Positions 16,153 through 23,600 of a stretch of DNA of 32,288 nucleotides are shown here, one piece after another. The notes beneath the pieces were generated by a model. It did no database searches, was not told the origin of the DNA, and was given only the letters and a program-made list of their open reading frames with translations. The translations under genes and the position numbers were made by a program. The first letter of the stretch is position 1, and the number at the start of each line of letters is the position of its first letter. Source of the stretch: Tolypothrix campylonemoides VB511288 (GTDB taxonomy: Bacteria; Cyanobacteriota; Cyanobacteriia; Cyanobacteriales; Nostocaceae). Location of the stretch: contig JXCB02000044.1 in NCBI GenBank assembly GCA_000828075.3, forward strand, positions 38,994 through 71,281, written 5' to 3'.

Positions 16153-17457
16153 CTAGTAACAAGTACTAGTTTCTACCATGTATCGGGCTATGTCCTGCCC
16201 AGCCTCAACCGAAGTCGAGGCATTAACCAAGTCATTGAATGACTTGATAAAAATATTAATTGCACCATTCCAGTCTCTTGGTATTTCATGATTACAGCTA
16301 GGACATTTGAACTTTTTGTTCCCACCTAATCTTTCATGAACATGACCGCATTTTGAGCAAGTCTTGCTTGTGTATTCTTCTTGTACTTGATGCACAACGC
16401 AATCCCGTTTTAATGCGTGAAATTTCAGAACCTGCTTGAATCTATAGTGCGACCATGTAAGCATATTTCTTGCCGTCTTAGAACGAAGTTTCCGTTTTTT
16501 CTTAACGACCATTTGAGATGTTTCAAATGTTGGTAAGAAAATATGCTTGTAAATTTTAGTCAACAATGCTGAAGCTTTACTATGAACTTCGTTAGTGAGA
16601 TTCCTAATCCTAGTTCTAATTGCTTCAGATTGCTTTCTTAACTTCCAACGCAAACGTTTGTTTGCTCTACCTTTAGACTTTGTAATTTGAGATTGAAGTT
16701 TATCTAAACGTTGACATAGAATTGCTACCTTAGATATTGAACCATTTCCAATCTCTAAAATATTTTCACCATCAAAGCCAGTTAAAAATGTTCTAACACC
16801 TGGGTCTAGTCCAATACAGTTTCTACGTTGGTTAGTTTGTATTTCAAAGGGTATTGCAAAGCAAATAAACCATCTACCTTTATCAAGTAAAATAGTGAAT
16901 TCTGATGGCATTTCCTCGCACAAAGGCTCAACAGCGTTTATCTGTAAATCTTTTATTGCAAAGGTTTCATTGTTAATTACTACCTTAGTTGTTGCATAAT
17001 GGGTAAATCCACCAATTTGCTTATTTTTCCCCTTCCCAGAATAGAAAGCTCCCCAGTATTTACTACCAATGCTTAAACTTTTAACAGGTTCCCGACAAGA
17101 TTTAAACTTAGGAGTCGCTTTATTTTTGCTAGCTGTTTTTGAAAATGCAGTTTTTGCATCAAAGACTGATTCTTCTCTAGGAGAGTAAGGACAGATGCTA
17201 ACCCAATCTGGACAAGACTTTAAGATGATATCTCGTAACTGATACTTACTAGGTTGTTTCTTACCCTTAATAAAACAATCACGTTGATAAGCAATAGCCT
17301 GGTTGTAGCACCAACGACAAGCGGCAAACCATTTTCTATAAACCAGTCTCAGATTAGCTTCTGGGTAAATCCGGATCTTCTTTGATTTTTTGTTTATACT
17401 TTCTGAGTCCGTAGAGCTTTGAGCTAAAGACGTGGATAATTGCCAGGATGTCTTCAA
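16153..17457 (-). CDS. tnpB: TnpB, RNA-guided nuclease of the IS607 element
   Basis: About 434 residues if translation begins at the TTG at 17457, overlapping the end of tnpA by about 100 bases; the start is uncertain because no ATG lies nearby. The recognisable body begins KKIRIYPEANLRLVYRKWF. All RuvC-like residues are present: Asp in GLDPGVR (codon 16804-16806), Glu in LPTFETS (16522-16524) and Asp in PRDWNGAIN (16273-16275). The zinc finger is CSKCG...KCPSC. TnpB proteins are Cas12 relatives that cut DNA guided by an RNA made from the element's right end and help the transposon persist. No frameshift or missing residue is seen, so it may be active. The same frame stays open upstream to 17928 across tnpA, which I consider accidental. 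Confidence 0.88.
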   Translation of the reverse strand: MKTSWQLSTSLAQSSTDSESINKKSKKIRIYPEANLRLVYRKWFAACRWCYNQAIAYQRDCFIKGKKQPSKYQLRDIILKSCPDWVSICPYSPREESVFDAKTAFSKTASKNKATPKFKSCREPVKSLSIGSKYWGAFYSGKGKNKQIGGFTHYATTKVVINNETFAIKDLQINAVEPLCEEMPSEFTILLDKGRWFICFAIPFEIQTNQRRNCIGLDPGVRTFLTGFDGENILEIGNGSISKVAILCQRLDKLQSQITKSKGRANKRLRWKLRKQSEAIRTRIRNLTNEVHSKASALLTKIYKHIFLPTFETSQMVVKKKRKLRSKTARNMLTWSHYRFKQVLKFHALKRDCVVHQVQEEYTSKTCSKCGHVHERLGGNKKFKCPSCNHEIPRDWNGAINIFIKSFNDLVNASTSVEAGQDIARYMVETSTCY

Positions 17458-17938
17458 CGAATTCTCTTTCTGGAGACAAATCAACGCGGTTGAGAACCAC
17501 GAGTTTACAATTGTTTTGCTGGCAGATGTAGTCGATAAGTTCGATTCCGAATCTTGCGAGTCTATCTTTATAGCTGCATACAACTTGCTCGACATCTCCA
17601 GACAAAATTTGTCCCAAAACGGCTTGTAAACTTTTTCGTTTGTAGTTGAGTCCACTTCCAATTTCTTTGATGACTTCTCCGTGTGGGAATAATGATTGGA
17701 GATAGTCAGCTTGTCTGTTGAGGTCGTCTCGCTGTTTATGGGAACTGACTCTGCAATAAAGGATAACTTTTCTTTTTTTGGTTGACTGTGGATTGAGTAC
17801 GCTGTCGATGTCGTAACGTCGATGTCCAGCGGGAGTTCTAATTGCAAGTATTTTTCCTGCTTTATCCCAGTCTCTAAGGGTTTTTTCTGAGACTTGTAGG
17901 ATTTGCATCGCTTCTCGCGGCGTGACATATCTAGTCAT
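17354..17938 (-). CDS. tnpA: TnpA, IS607-type serine recombinase
   Basis: 194 residues, full length for the family. Residues 4-50 are a MerR-like winged helix (VTPREAMQILQVSEKTLRDWD, in segments, then TPAGHRRYD) that binds the element ends. Residues 56-190 are the serine-recombinase catalytic domain with ILYCRVSSHKQ, where Ser65 is the expected nucleophile with Arg63 nearby, and KDRLARFG with conserved Arg. It should excise and insert the element through a phosphoserine intermediate, with little target specificity. The upstream leader contains a 10-bp inverted repeat that may be its binding or regulatory site. The 3' end overlaps tnpB, allowing translational coupling. Confidence 0.93.
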   Translation of the reverse strand: MTRYVTPREAMQILQVSEKTLRDWDKAGKILAIRTPAGHRRYDIDSVLNPQSTKKRKVILYCRVSSHKQRDDLNRQADYLQSLFPHGEVIKEIGSGLNYKRKSLQAVLGQILSGDVEQVVCSYKDRLARFGIELIDYICQQNNCKLVVLNRVDLSPEREFVEDILAIIHVFSSKLYGLRKYKQKIKEDPDLPRS

Positions 17939-17982
17939 AAGTGTGTGGTTGATTTACTATTTAACTCTACCACACACTTAGA
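17939..17982 (-). promoter_or_regulatory. 10-bp inverted repeat in the tnpA leader
   Basis: AAGTGTGTGG (17939-17948) pairs with CCACACACTT (17973-17982) across 24 AT-rich bases, immediately before the tnpA start. Position and symmetry suggest either a TnpA-binding site at the left end of the element, an operator, or a hairpin that limits tnpA translation. Confidence 0.55.
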
Positions 17983-18478
17983 TATAATTCCGGAAATATC
18001 TATAAATTACTACTTAATTGCTCTGCTAGTCGTTACGGTAGGCTTTAGCCTACCTTAAAGTGGTTTTCATCCCCGGCGTGTGATTGCACGGGGTTTTCAA
18101 CCTACCACTTATAAAATTAAATTTGGGATTTAATTTAAAATCCCAAATCTAAGGGATTTCCAACAAATAAATTATCCATCTTGTGGGGGAGCGTAAGCTC
18201 CAGGAGGGGAGCCAGTGCGTTGCGGAGCCAGCGCTGAAGACGGAGAAGCCAGTGCAGGCGACTGGCGTTGGGGTTTCCCCCGTTGAAGCATCTGGCGTTT
18301 TCCCGACCTAGGCGACTGGCGTTGGGGATCCTTGCCCGCCCTCGGATCTGAACGGGCGTCTCGCCCGTTCCACAAGAGATTTTTGGATACTTTTTTATTT
18401 GGAAGTCCCTAAAAGCGCAACCGCTGATTAACGCGGATATAAGGGAAAATGATCTGCGTGCATCTACAGTTAAAAATA
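17983..18478. other. Intergenic region rich in hairpins, with a MITE
   Basis: Three palindromes stand in series: GGTAGGCT-TT-AGCCTACC at 18037-18054; a nested structure at 18058-18110 whose outer arms are AAGTGGT and ACCACTT with inner CCCC/GGGG and CGTG/CACG pairs; and a perfect 11-bp hairpin ATTTGGGATTT/AAATCCCAAAT at 18121-18148. MITE family 1 copy 2 occupies 18153-18409. No gene is seen. Confidence 0.6.
18153..18409. mobile_element. MITE family 1, copy 2 (257 bp, expanded interior)
   Basis: Ends GGGATTTCC and GGAAGTCCC, flanked by TAA (18150-18152 and 18410-18412). The outer parts match copy 1 at 6371-6493. About 135-140 extra bases in the middle are a cluster of dispersed palindromic repeats (GCCAGTGCGTTGCGGAG, GACTGGCGTTG) related to those at 31680-31960. 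It has the same orientation as copy 1. Confidence 0.7.
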
Positions 18479-19003
18479 TTACCGTCCCAAATAGCGACTA
18501 GCTAGCTGTATGGCGTCGGTAATATCAACATCGCCATCGCGATCAGAATCCAGAAAAGAATTCAACACAGGATTTCCTCCTGCTTGAGGATTCTGAGAAT
18601 TTGCTCCAGATTTCAACAGATTCAGCACCACAGGAACCAAAATCGGTAGTAATTGTTGAACCATACCAGCATTTAACCCTGTGCGCTGGGCAACAGTCTC
18701 AGCCAGCTGCTGTTGTAAAAAAGGAGCGAAAAGTGAGTTAACCGCTTGAGGATTAGGCGAAGTACCACCAAATTGATTCACCACATTTTGGGCTGCTTGA
18801 TTACCTTCTGTGGCTTGCTTTTGTTGTAAAGCAGAACGCACATAGTTACCCACAATCCCCAAAGCAGATTGCATTGTTGAGGGATCTGTACCAGTGGTAT
18901 TACTCACTTGCTGCACGGTATTGAGAATATTACCCAATTGCCCGGCATCACCTTGCTGATTGGAATTGTCAATTGCATTGATAATTTGGTCAAAAAGTCC
19001 CAT
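18479..19003 (-). CDS. DUF937 protein with C-terminal EF-hand/dockerin-like calcium motif
   Basis: 174 residues. It begins MGLFDQIINAI and continues with Gln/Asn-rich helices (residues 20-135) typical of the DUF937/YidB-like family, whose function is unknown. The C-terminus adds one EF-hand-like loop, DSDRDGDVDITD (residues 152-163), with acidic residues at positions 1, 3, 5, 7 and 12, followed by a helix. It is of the dockerin/EF-hand calcium type. There is no signal peptide or membrane helix apart from a hydrophobic helix LLPILVPVVLNLL. Oppositely oriented MITE family 1 copies flank the gene on both sides. The start has an AAGGAGAAA ribosome-binding site at good spacing. Confidence 0.8.
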   Translation of the reverse strand: MGLFDQIINAIDNSNQQGDAGQLGNILNTVQQVSNTTGTDPSTMQSALGIVGNYVRSALQQKQATEGNQAAQNVVNQFGGTSPNPQAVNSLFAPFLQQQLAETVAQRTGLNAGMVQQLLPILVPVVLNLLKSGANSQNPQAGGNPVLNSFLDSDRDGDVDITDAIQLASRYLGR

Positions 19004-19420
19004 GAGCTTTTTCTCCTTGTTGACTTATGCTAACAAAACCAAATTTTGACATACCAGCTACTACTTGTTTCTGAGCATTTAGTAATAGATAAGCTTTTTC
19101 TAAAAAAAAATCTCCATTACATAAGCTTTATGGGCAAGGAACACTCTACGATGTGTGGCCTAATCATAAGAATAAGAGACTTCCAACTAAAAAAATCTCC
19201 AATTTGTAGTAATCCTGGAAACAATGGTGGGTTACGGCGTACTTTAGTTACCATGTAAAACCTCAACTGCCATGCGCCGGAAGCGCCCCTACATAATGGA
19301 TAATTTATTTTTTGGTACTCCCTAAGCGCTGTAATTTCGCAAAATAACTTTGTCAACACCCTGGTGAAAAACATTGAAACTATTAAGATGGAAAGCATCT
19401 GGGTACGTATCCTTTAGTTT
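19004..19420. other. 417-bp intergenic region between DUF937 and GTPase genes
   Basis: Holds the divergent upstream regions of both genes and MITE family 1 copy 3 (19176-19322). Nothing else could be identified. Confidence 0.6.
19176..19322. mobile_element. MITE family 1, copy 3 (147 bp, inverted, diverged)
   Basis: Reading the reverse complement, it starts GGGAGTACCAAAAAATAAAT and ends TTGGAAGTCTC, matching copies 1 and 2 with more mismatches. TAA flanks both ends (19173-19175 and 19323-19325). It is inverted relative to copy 2, so the two copies bracket the DUF937 gene. Confidence 0.6.
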
Positions 19421-20983
19421 GTGCCAACCATGCCTGTGTCGCGCATAGTCACGCTGATTGTTGGTCTCATCGTCATTCTGGGACTTAGCCTGTGGCTGAT
19501 TGATTCTCTAAGTCGGCTTTACTGGCAATTCTCCTACTCAGCGCCGTTGCTGGGTAATCTGCTACTGCTGTTGTTCATTCTCCTTATAGCAGCTTTAATT
19601 GCCACGTTTGTCTACTATGTGGTGGTGATTGCGCGAGGCGAAAATCGTCAGCGCCAACGCAGACAACGCCCAAGCGTACAAGTCCCTGCTGCTAAGTCTG
19701 AGGCTGCGTCTTCTACTCTAGAAGCTGTCAAGCAACAGGTAGCGCAAATTCAAGATGAAGTTGCACGCCAAGCTTTATTAAGCAAGTCGCGGGAGATTGA
19801 GACAAATTTAGCTGGTGGCGAAATCCAAGTTGTAGTGTTTGGTACTGGAAGTGCTGGCAAAACTTCTCTGGTGAATGCAGTGATGGGGCGCATGGTTGGC
19901 AAGGTAGATGCACCAATGGGAACAACTCAGGTGGGGCAAACTTATTGTCTAAGGTTGAAGGGATTAGAGCGCAAAATTTTATTTACAGATACACCGGGAA
20001 TTTTAGAAGCAGGGGTGGCGGGAACTGAGAGGGAACAACTGGCACGAGAACTGGCGACAGAAGCAAATTTACTGTTGTTTGTGGTGGATAATGATATCCG
20101 GCAGTCAGAATTTGAGCCGTTACGAGCATTGGCTGAAATCGGTAAACGGTCTGTGGTTGTCCTCAATAAAACTGATTTGTATACAGACGAGGACAAAGAA
20201 GCGATTTTGGCGAGGTTGCGTCAGCGAATGCGGGGATTGATCGCAGCTAGTGATGTGGTGGCGATCGCCGCGAATCCCCAACCCGTACACCTGGAAAATA
20301 GCGAAATTTTCCAACCTGAACCGGAAATTCTTCCGTTACTCCGGCGAATGGCGGCTATTTTACGCGCTGAGGGTGAAGATTTGGTGGCAGATAATATTCT
20401 CTTGCAATCTGTACGACTGGGAGAGCAAGCGCGCAAACTTATCGATGCTCAGCGTCGCCGTGAAGCTGATAAGGTAGTAGAACGATTTCAGTGGATTGTT
20501 GCTGGCGTGGTTTCGGTGACGCCTCTACCAGTGGTGGATATGTTGGCAACCGCCGGTGTCAATGCTCAAATGGTAGTGGAAATTGGTAGAGTTTACGGCT
20601 GTGAATTGAATTTGGAACGTGGAAAGGAATTAGCCCTGTCTTTAGCGAAAACTCTTGCTAGTTTAGGTATTGTTAAGGGAGCTATACAGTTACTGACTAC
20701 CGCCTTGCAGCTCAATGTTGCGACTTTTATTGTTGGGCGGGCAATTCAAGGCGTGACAGCAGCTTATATGACGCGGATTGCTGGGAAAAGTTTTATTGAA
20801 TATTTTCGTCATGACCAAGATTGGGGTGACGGGGGAATCACGGAAGTTGTGCAGCGACAGTTTGAACTCAATCGCCGCGATGAGTTTATTAAGAAGTTTA
20901 TACAAGAGGCGATCGCACGGGTAGTCAAGCCTTTGCAACATTCTCTTGTGGTTGAAGAAGAAAATCAAAAGGCTAGGGACTAG
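19421..20983 (+). CDS. Membrane-anchored Era/HSR1-type GTPase with DUF697-like C-terminus
   Basis: 520 residues. Two N-terminal transmembrane helices (about 8-30 and 40-70) are followed by a basic, then coiled segment. The GTPase has G1 GTGSAGKTS (141-149), a probable G2 Thr in MGTTQVG, G3 DTPG (190-193) and G4 NKTD (249-252). The C-terminal region, with [27 protein letters not shown] in segments and later hydrophobic helices, matches the DUF697 pattern common in cyanobacterial and YcjF-like proteins. It likely acts at a membrane; the partner is unknown. The GTG at 19421 and the ATG at 19430 are both possible starts. The stop codon runs directly into a GGGGATT heptamer array. Confidence 0.85.
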   Translation: MPTMPVSRIVTLIVGLIVILGLSLWLIDSLSRLYWQFSYSAPLLGNLLLLLFILLIAALIATFVYYVVVIARGENRQRQRRQRPSVQVPAAKSEAASSTLEAVKQQVAQIQDEVARQALLSKSREIETNLAGGEIQVVVFGTGSAGKTSLVNAVMGRMVGKVDAPMGTTQVGQTYCLRLKGLERKILFTDTPGILEAGVAGTEREQLARELATEANLLLFVVDNDIRQSEFEPLRALAEIGKRSVVVLNKTDLYTDEDKEAILARLRQRMRGLIAASDVVAIAANPQPVHLENSEIFQPEPEILPLLRRMAAILRAEGEDLVADNILLQSVRLGEQARKLIDAQRRREADKVVERFQWIVAGVVSVTPLPVVDMLATAGVNAQMVVEIGRVYGCELNLERGKELALSLAKTLASLGIVKGAIQLLTTALQLNVATFIVGRAIQGVTAAYMTRIAGKSFIEYFRHDQDWGDGGITEVVQRQFELNRRDEFIKKFIQEAIARVVKPLQHSLVVEEENQKARD

Positions 20984-21069
20984 GGGATTGGGGATTGGGG
21001 ATTGGGGATTGGGGATTGGGGATTGGGGATTGGGGATTGGGGATTGGGGATTGGGGATTGGGGATTGGG
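20983..21069 (+). repeat. GGGGATT heptamer array, about 12 units
   Basis: About 12 nearly perfect head-to-tail copies, beginning at the last base of the GTPase stop codon. With four consecutive G in each unit, the plus strand and the mRNA could fold into G-quadruplexes. Related short arrays are at 15999-16040. Confidence 0.95.
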
Positions 21070-21712
21070 TTGGAGTCCCAAATCCTAATTAAAAAGTCCC
21101 AATTACTAAAATAGGGTTCAGTACAATCTCCGTCCTCAATTCCTCAAGGGTTCCCAGTCCCTAACCCCGTTCGGACTTCGGCGTGAGCGCTCAGTCGAAC
21201 GCTGACGCTCACGGCGGAAGCCTAGTCCCCAGTCCCCGTGAAATATCTTTAAGTAAACAATCAGGTCAGCAATTTAACAGATAAATCTCAGATAGAGGAA
21301 AAGCAACCTGACAATAATTTTTTTCAGTAGAAATACTGAAGAGTTCAGATAAACTAACTGGCACACTGACCAGGTTAGCAATATCGCGAATATAGGGCTT
21401 CTGATTTGAATAAAGTAATTATCTGTGTCTATCTGTGGTTCATTATTTCTTTGGTGTACCTTACTCCGGGTTGCAAACTGCCATATTTGACAGCAGTGGC
21501 AATATTATATACTTCATACTTTCTTGACAATAATTGTAGTTTTACGCACGCATAAAAATAAATTTATCCGTAATAACAACTATAAAAAACAGACTCTTCT
21601 TTAAGAACTTAGCGCTTTATTCTGTGGTGTTTTCATTTAATTTAATCAGGAATTCCGGAAACATGGGGCAATGTTAGAAAACCTATATAAGCAGTGACTA
21701 AGTAACCAGCTA
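20984..21712. other. 729-bp intergenic region
   Basis: After the heptamer array come scattered heptamer-like pieces (AGTCCCAA), a palindromic repeat around 21170-21225 (GCGTGAGCGCTCAGTCGAAC with the partner GTTCGA..GCTCACG-type arms) and about 450 bases of AT-rich sequence. The last part probably carries the promoter of the kinase gene. No gene is seen. Confidence 0.55.
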
Positions 21713-23551
21713 ATGACGAACCACATGATCGGTAAAATATTACAAGAACGTTACCAAGTCGTCCAAACCCTGGGAGCAGGGGTATTTGGCGAAACATACG
21801 TTGCTGTAGACATTGAGAATCCAGAGAATCCTAAATGCGTTGTTAAACAGCTCAAGGTTACCAGTTTTCAACCAAGCTACTTACAAACTCTTAGGTTACG
21901 TTTTCTTACAGAAACCGAAACACTGAAGCACTTGGGACACCATGAGCAAATTCCCGAACTTTTATCCTGCTTTGAAGAACATGAACGCTTTTACTTAGTA
22001 CAAGAGTTTGTGGAAGGACATGCACTCACTGCGGAACTACCAATCGATCCGAATTTAGGTTATCTGTGGAGTGAAAGTGAAGTTATTCAATTTTTACAAG
22101 ATGTTCTATCGATTTTAGACTTTGTTCACTCTCAAGGTGTGATTCACTGCGACGTCAAGCCGGAAAATTTGATCAGACGCGCTTATGATGGCAAGTTAGT
22201 TCTGATTGATTTTGGTTCCATTCAGCCAATTGGCTTTGAAATCGTCGATGCGCTATTGCCATTAGAGCAAATTCCTGTCACTTCGCTAGGTTACATACCA
22301 CCAGAGCAATTTGTTGGTCAGACACAACCTAACAGTGATATTTATGCTTTAGGCATGATTGCGATTCAGGCTTTCACAGGGCTGACACCGCTGCAATTGA
22401 AAGTAGATCCTCAAACAAATGAGATTATGTGGCGTTTTCAAAACACGTCAGTGAGCGATTATCTTGCTGCTGTGATCAGCCAAATGATTCGCTACGACTA
22501 CAAAGAACGTTTCAAATCAGCAGGTGAAGTATTGCGATCGCTTGAGCAAATGCCGTTAGAAAGTTGGCGATCGCAAACTATAGAAGTAGACTACACCATT
22601 TTTTCAGAGCAAGGTGAAAAAACTCACCCAAAAGATAACTTAAACACTAACCGCAGACATCCAGTCTCTCCAAATTCCTCTCCACTGTTGACAGGAATGA
22701 AGGTGGGGTTGGCGGCTAATTCATTGGTGATGGGATTTGGAGTCTACTCCATAATACATAACACTCCAGTTTATTCAGAAACAGAAAAACTATATAAAGC
22801 AACTGAAGAATATCAAGGTGGGGATTTGGACGGAGCAATTGCTCTAGCTAAATCAATCCCCTCAAACAGTAATATTTATCCTGAAGCGCAAGCTAGCATT
22901 GACGAATGGCAAAAGCAATGGGAAAATGCTGCACAACAATACAATGTAGCCCAACAAGCTTTCAATGAGCGTCGTTGGGCAGATGTAGTGCGTGCAGGAT
23001 CTCAAGTTCCTGATATTTTGCATTGGCAATCACAAACAGATAAATTAGTTCAACAAGCACAAGCAAATCTTGAAGCACAAACTCAAGATTTATTAGCCCA
23101 GGCTTATGAAAAAGCATCATTAAAAGATTTCAGTGGCGCTTTAGATTATCTCAGTCAAATTCCCGAAGAAAGTTCTGCAGGGACAATCGTTCAACAAAAG
23201 TTAGCTGAGTACAATCAGAAAAAGCAAATTAGAGCTGCTTACTTGTTACAAAAAGCTTACAACAAAGCAGCAGAGGGTGACTTTGACGCTGCTGTCAAGT
23301 TTCTCCAACAAGTTCCTAAAGATACTCCTGTATCTGCCACAGCTCAAGCTAAACTGATAGAATATTCTCAGAAACAGCGTATTGTGCAAGTTGAAGGTGA
23401 AAAAATAACTTTATCAGAAGGTGAAAAAATAGCTTCATCAAAAGCACCTGCTTCTGTAAACATGAATCAACCATTTATCAGCAACAGTTCTGCTACGAAT
23501 ATAAAATCTTTGGATCTAGGGAACCAATTACAAGAGGTAAATATTCGATAG
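21713..23551 (+). CDS. Ser/Thr protein kinase, non-RD type, with membrane helix and repeat-rich C-terminus
   Basis: 612 residues. The kinase domain (about 12-285) has glycine loop LGAGVFGETY, the Lys of VVKQLK, catalytic loop HCDVKPEN (145-152) with Asp147 and Asn152 kept but the HRD Arg replaced by Cys146, DFG at 166-168, and GYIPPEQ at the end of the activation segment. The missing Arg means activation-loop phosphorylation probably does not regulate it in the usual way. A single membrane helix (about 330-350) separates the kinase from C-terminal helical repeats resembling degenerate TPRs (QAYEKASLKDFSGALDYL, then QKAYNKAAEGDFDAAVKFL). ATG 21725 (MIGKILQERY) is an equally plausible start and matches the usual kinase N-terminus. 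It converges on another kinase gene. Confidence 0.9.
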   Translation: MTNHMIGKILQERYQVVQTLGAGVFGETYVAVDIENPENPKCVVKQLKVTSFQPSYLQTLRLRFLTETETLKHLGHHEQIPELLSCFEEHERFYLVQEFVEGHALTAELPIDPNLGYLWSESEVIQFLQDVLSILDFVHSQGVIHCDVKPENLIRRAYDGKLVLIDFGSIQPIGFEIVDALLPLEQIPVTSLGYIPPEQFVGQTQPNSDIYALGMIAIQAFTGLTPLQLKVDPQTNEIMWRFQNTSVSDYLAAVISQMIRYDYKERFKSAGEVLRSLEQMPLESWRSQTIEVDYTIFSEQGEKTHPKDNLNTNRRHPVSPNSSPLLTGMKVGLAANSLVMGFGVYSIIHNTPVYSETEKLYKATEEYQGGDLDGAIALAKSIPSNSNIYPEAQASIDEWQKQWENAAQQYNVAQQAFNERRWADVVRAGSQVPDILHWQSQTDKLVQQAQANLEAQTQDLLAQAYEKASLKDFSGALDYLSQIPEESSAGTIVQQKLAEYNQKKQIRAAYLLQKAYNKAAEGDFDAAVKFLQQVPKDTPVSATAQAKLIEYSQKQRIVQVEGEKITLSEGEKIASSKAPASVNMNQPFISNSSATNIKSLDLGNQLQEVNIR

Positions 23552-23553
23552 TC

Positions 23554-23591
23554 AACAGTTAACAGTTAACAGTTAACAGTTAACAGTCAAC
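23554..23591 (+). repeat. AACAGTT heptamer array, 5 units
   Basis: Five head-to-tail copies of AACAGTT (last AACAGTC) between the stop codons of the two convergent kinase genes. The embedded GTTAAC is self-complementary, so both transcripts end in similar sequence. No standard terminator is seen here. Confidence 0.9.
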
Positions 23592-23600
23592 AAACTTAAG

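Larger units (their letters stand above)
16153..17982 (-). mobile_element. IS607-family insertion sequence (tnpA + tnpB)
   Basis: The gene pair (serine recombinase with MerR-like head, then overlapping tnpB) defines IS607. IS607 elements have no terminal inverted repeats and make no target duplication, so exact ends cannot be set from one copy; the limits given run from the tnpB stop to the outer arm of the inverted repeat upstream of tnpA. By family knowledge the right end, downstream of tnpB, also encodes the guide RNA scaffold, so the true element extends left of 16153, perhaps to about 16080-16140. Confidence 0.8.

Noticed and set aside
17457-17928. N-terminal extension of TnpB to 591 residues
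   Set aside because: The added part is low-complexity and encoded antiphase to the conserved tnpA gene; TnpB proteins normally begin near the IRIYP segment.
20983-21069. Possible CRISPR array
   Set aside because: The repeats are contiguous 7-bp units with no spacers, and no cas genes are nearby.
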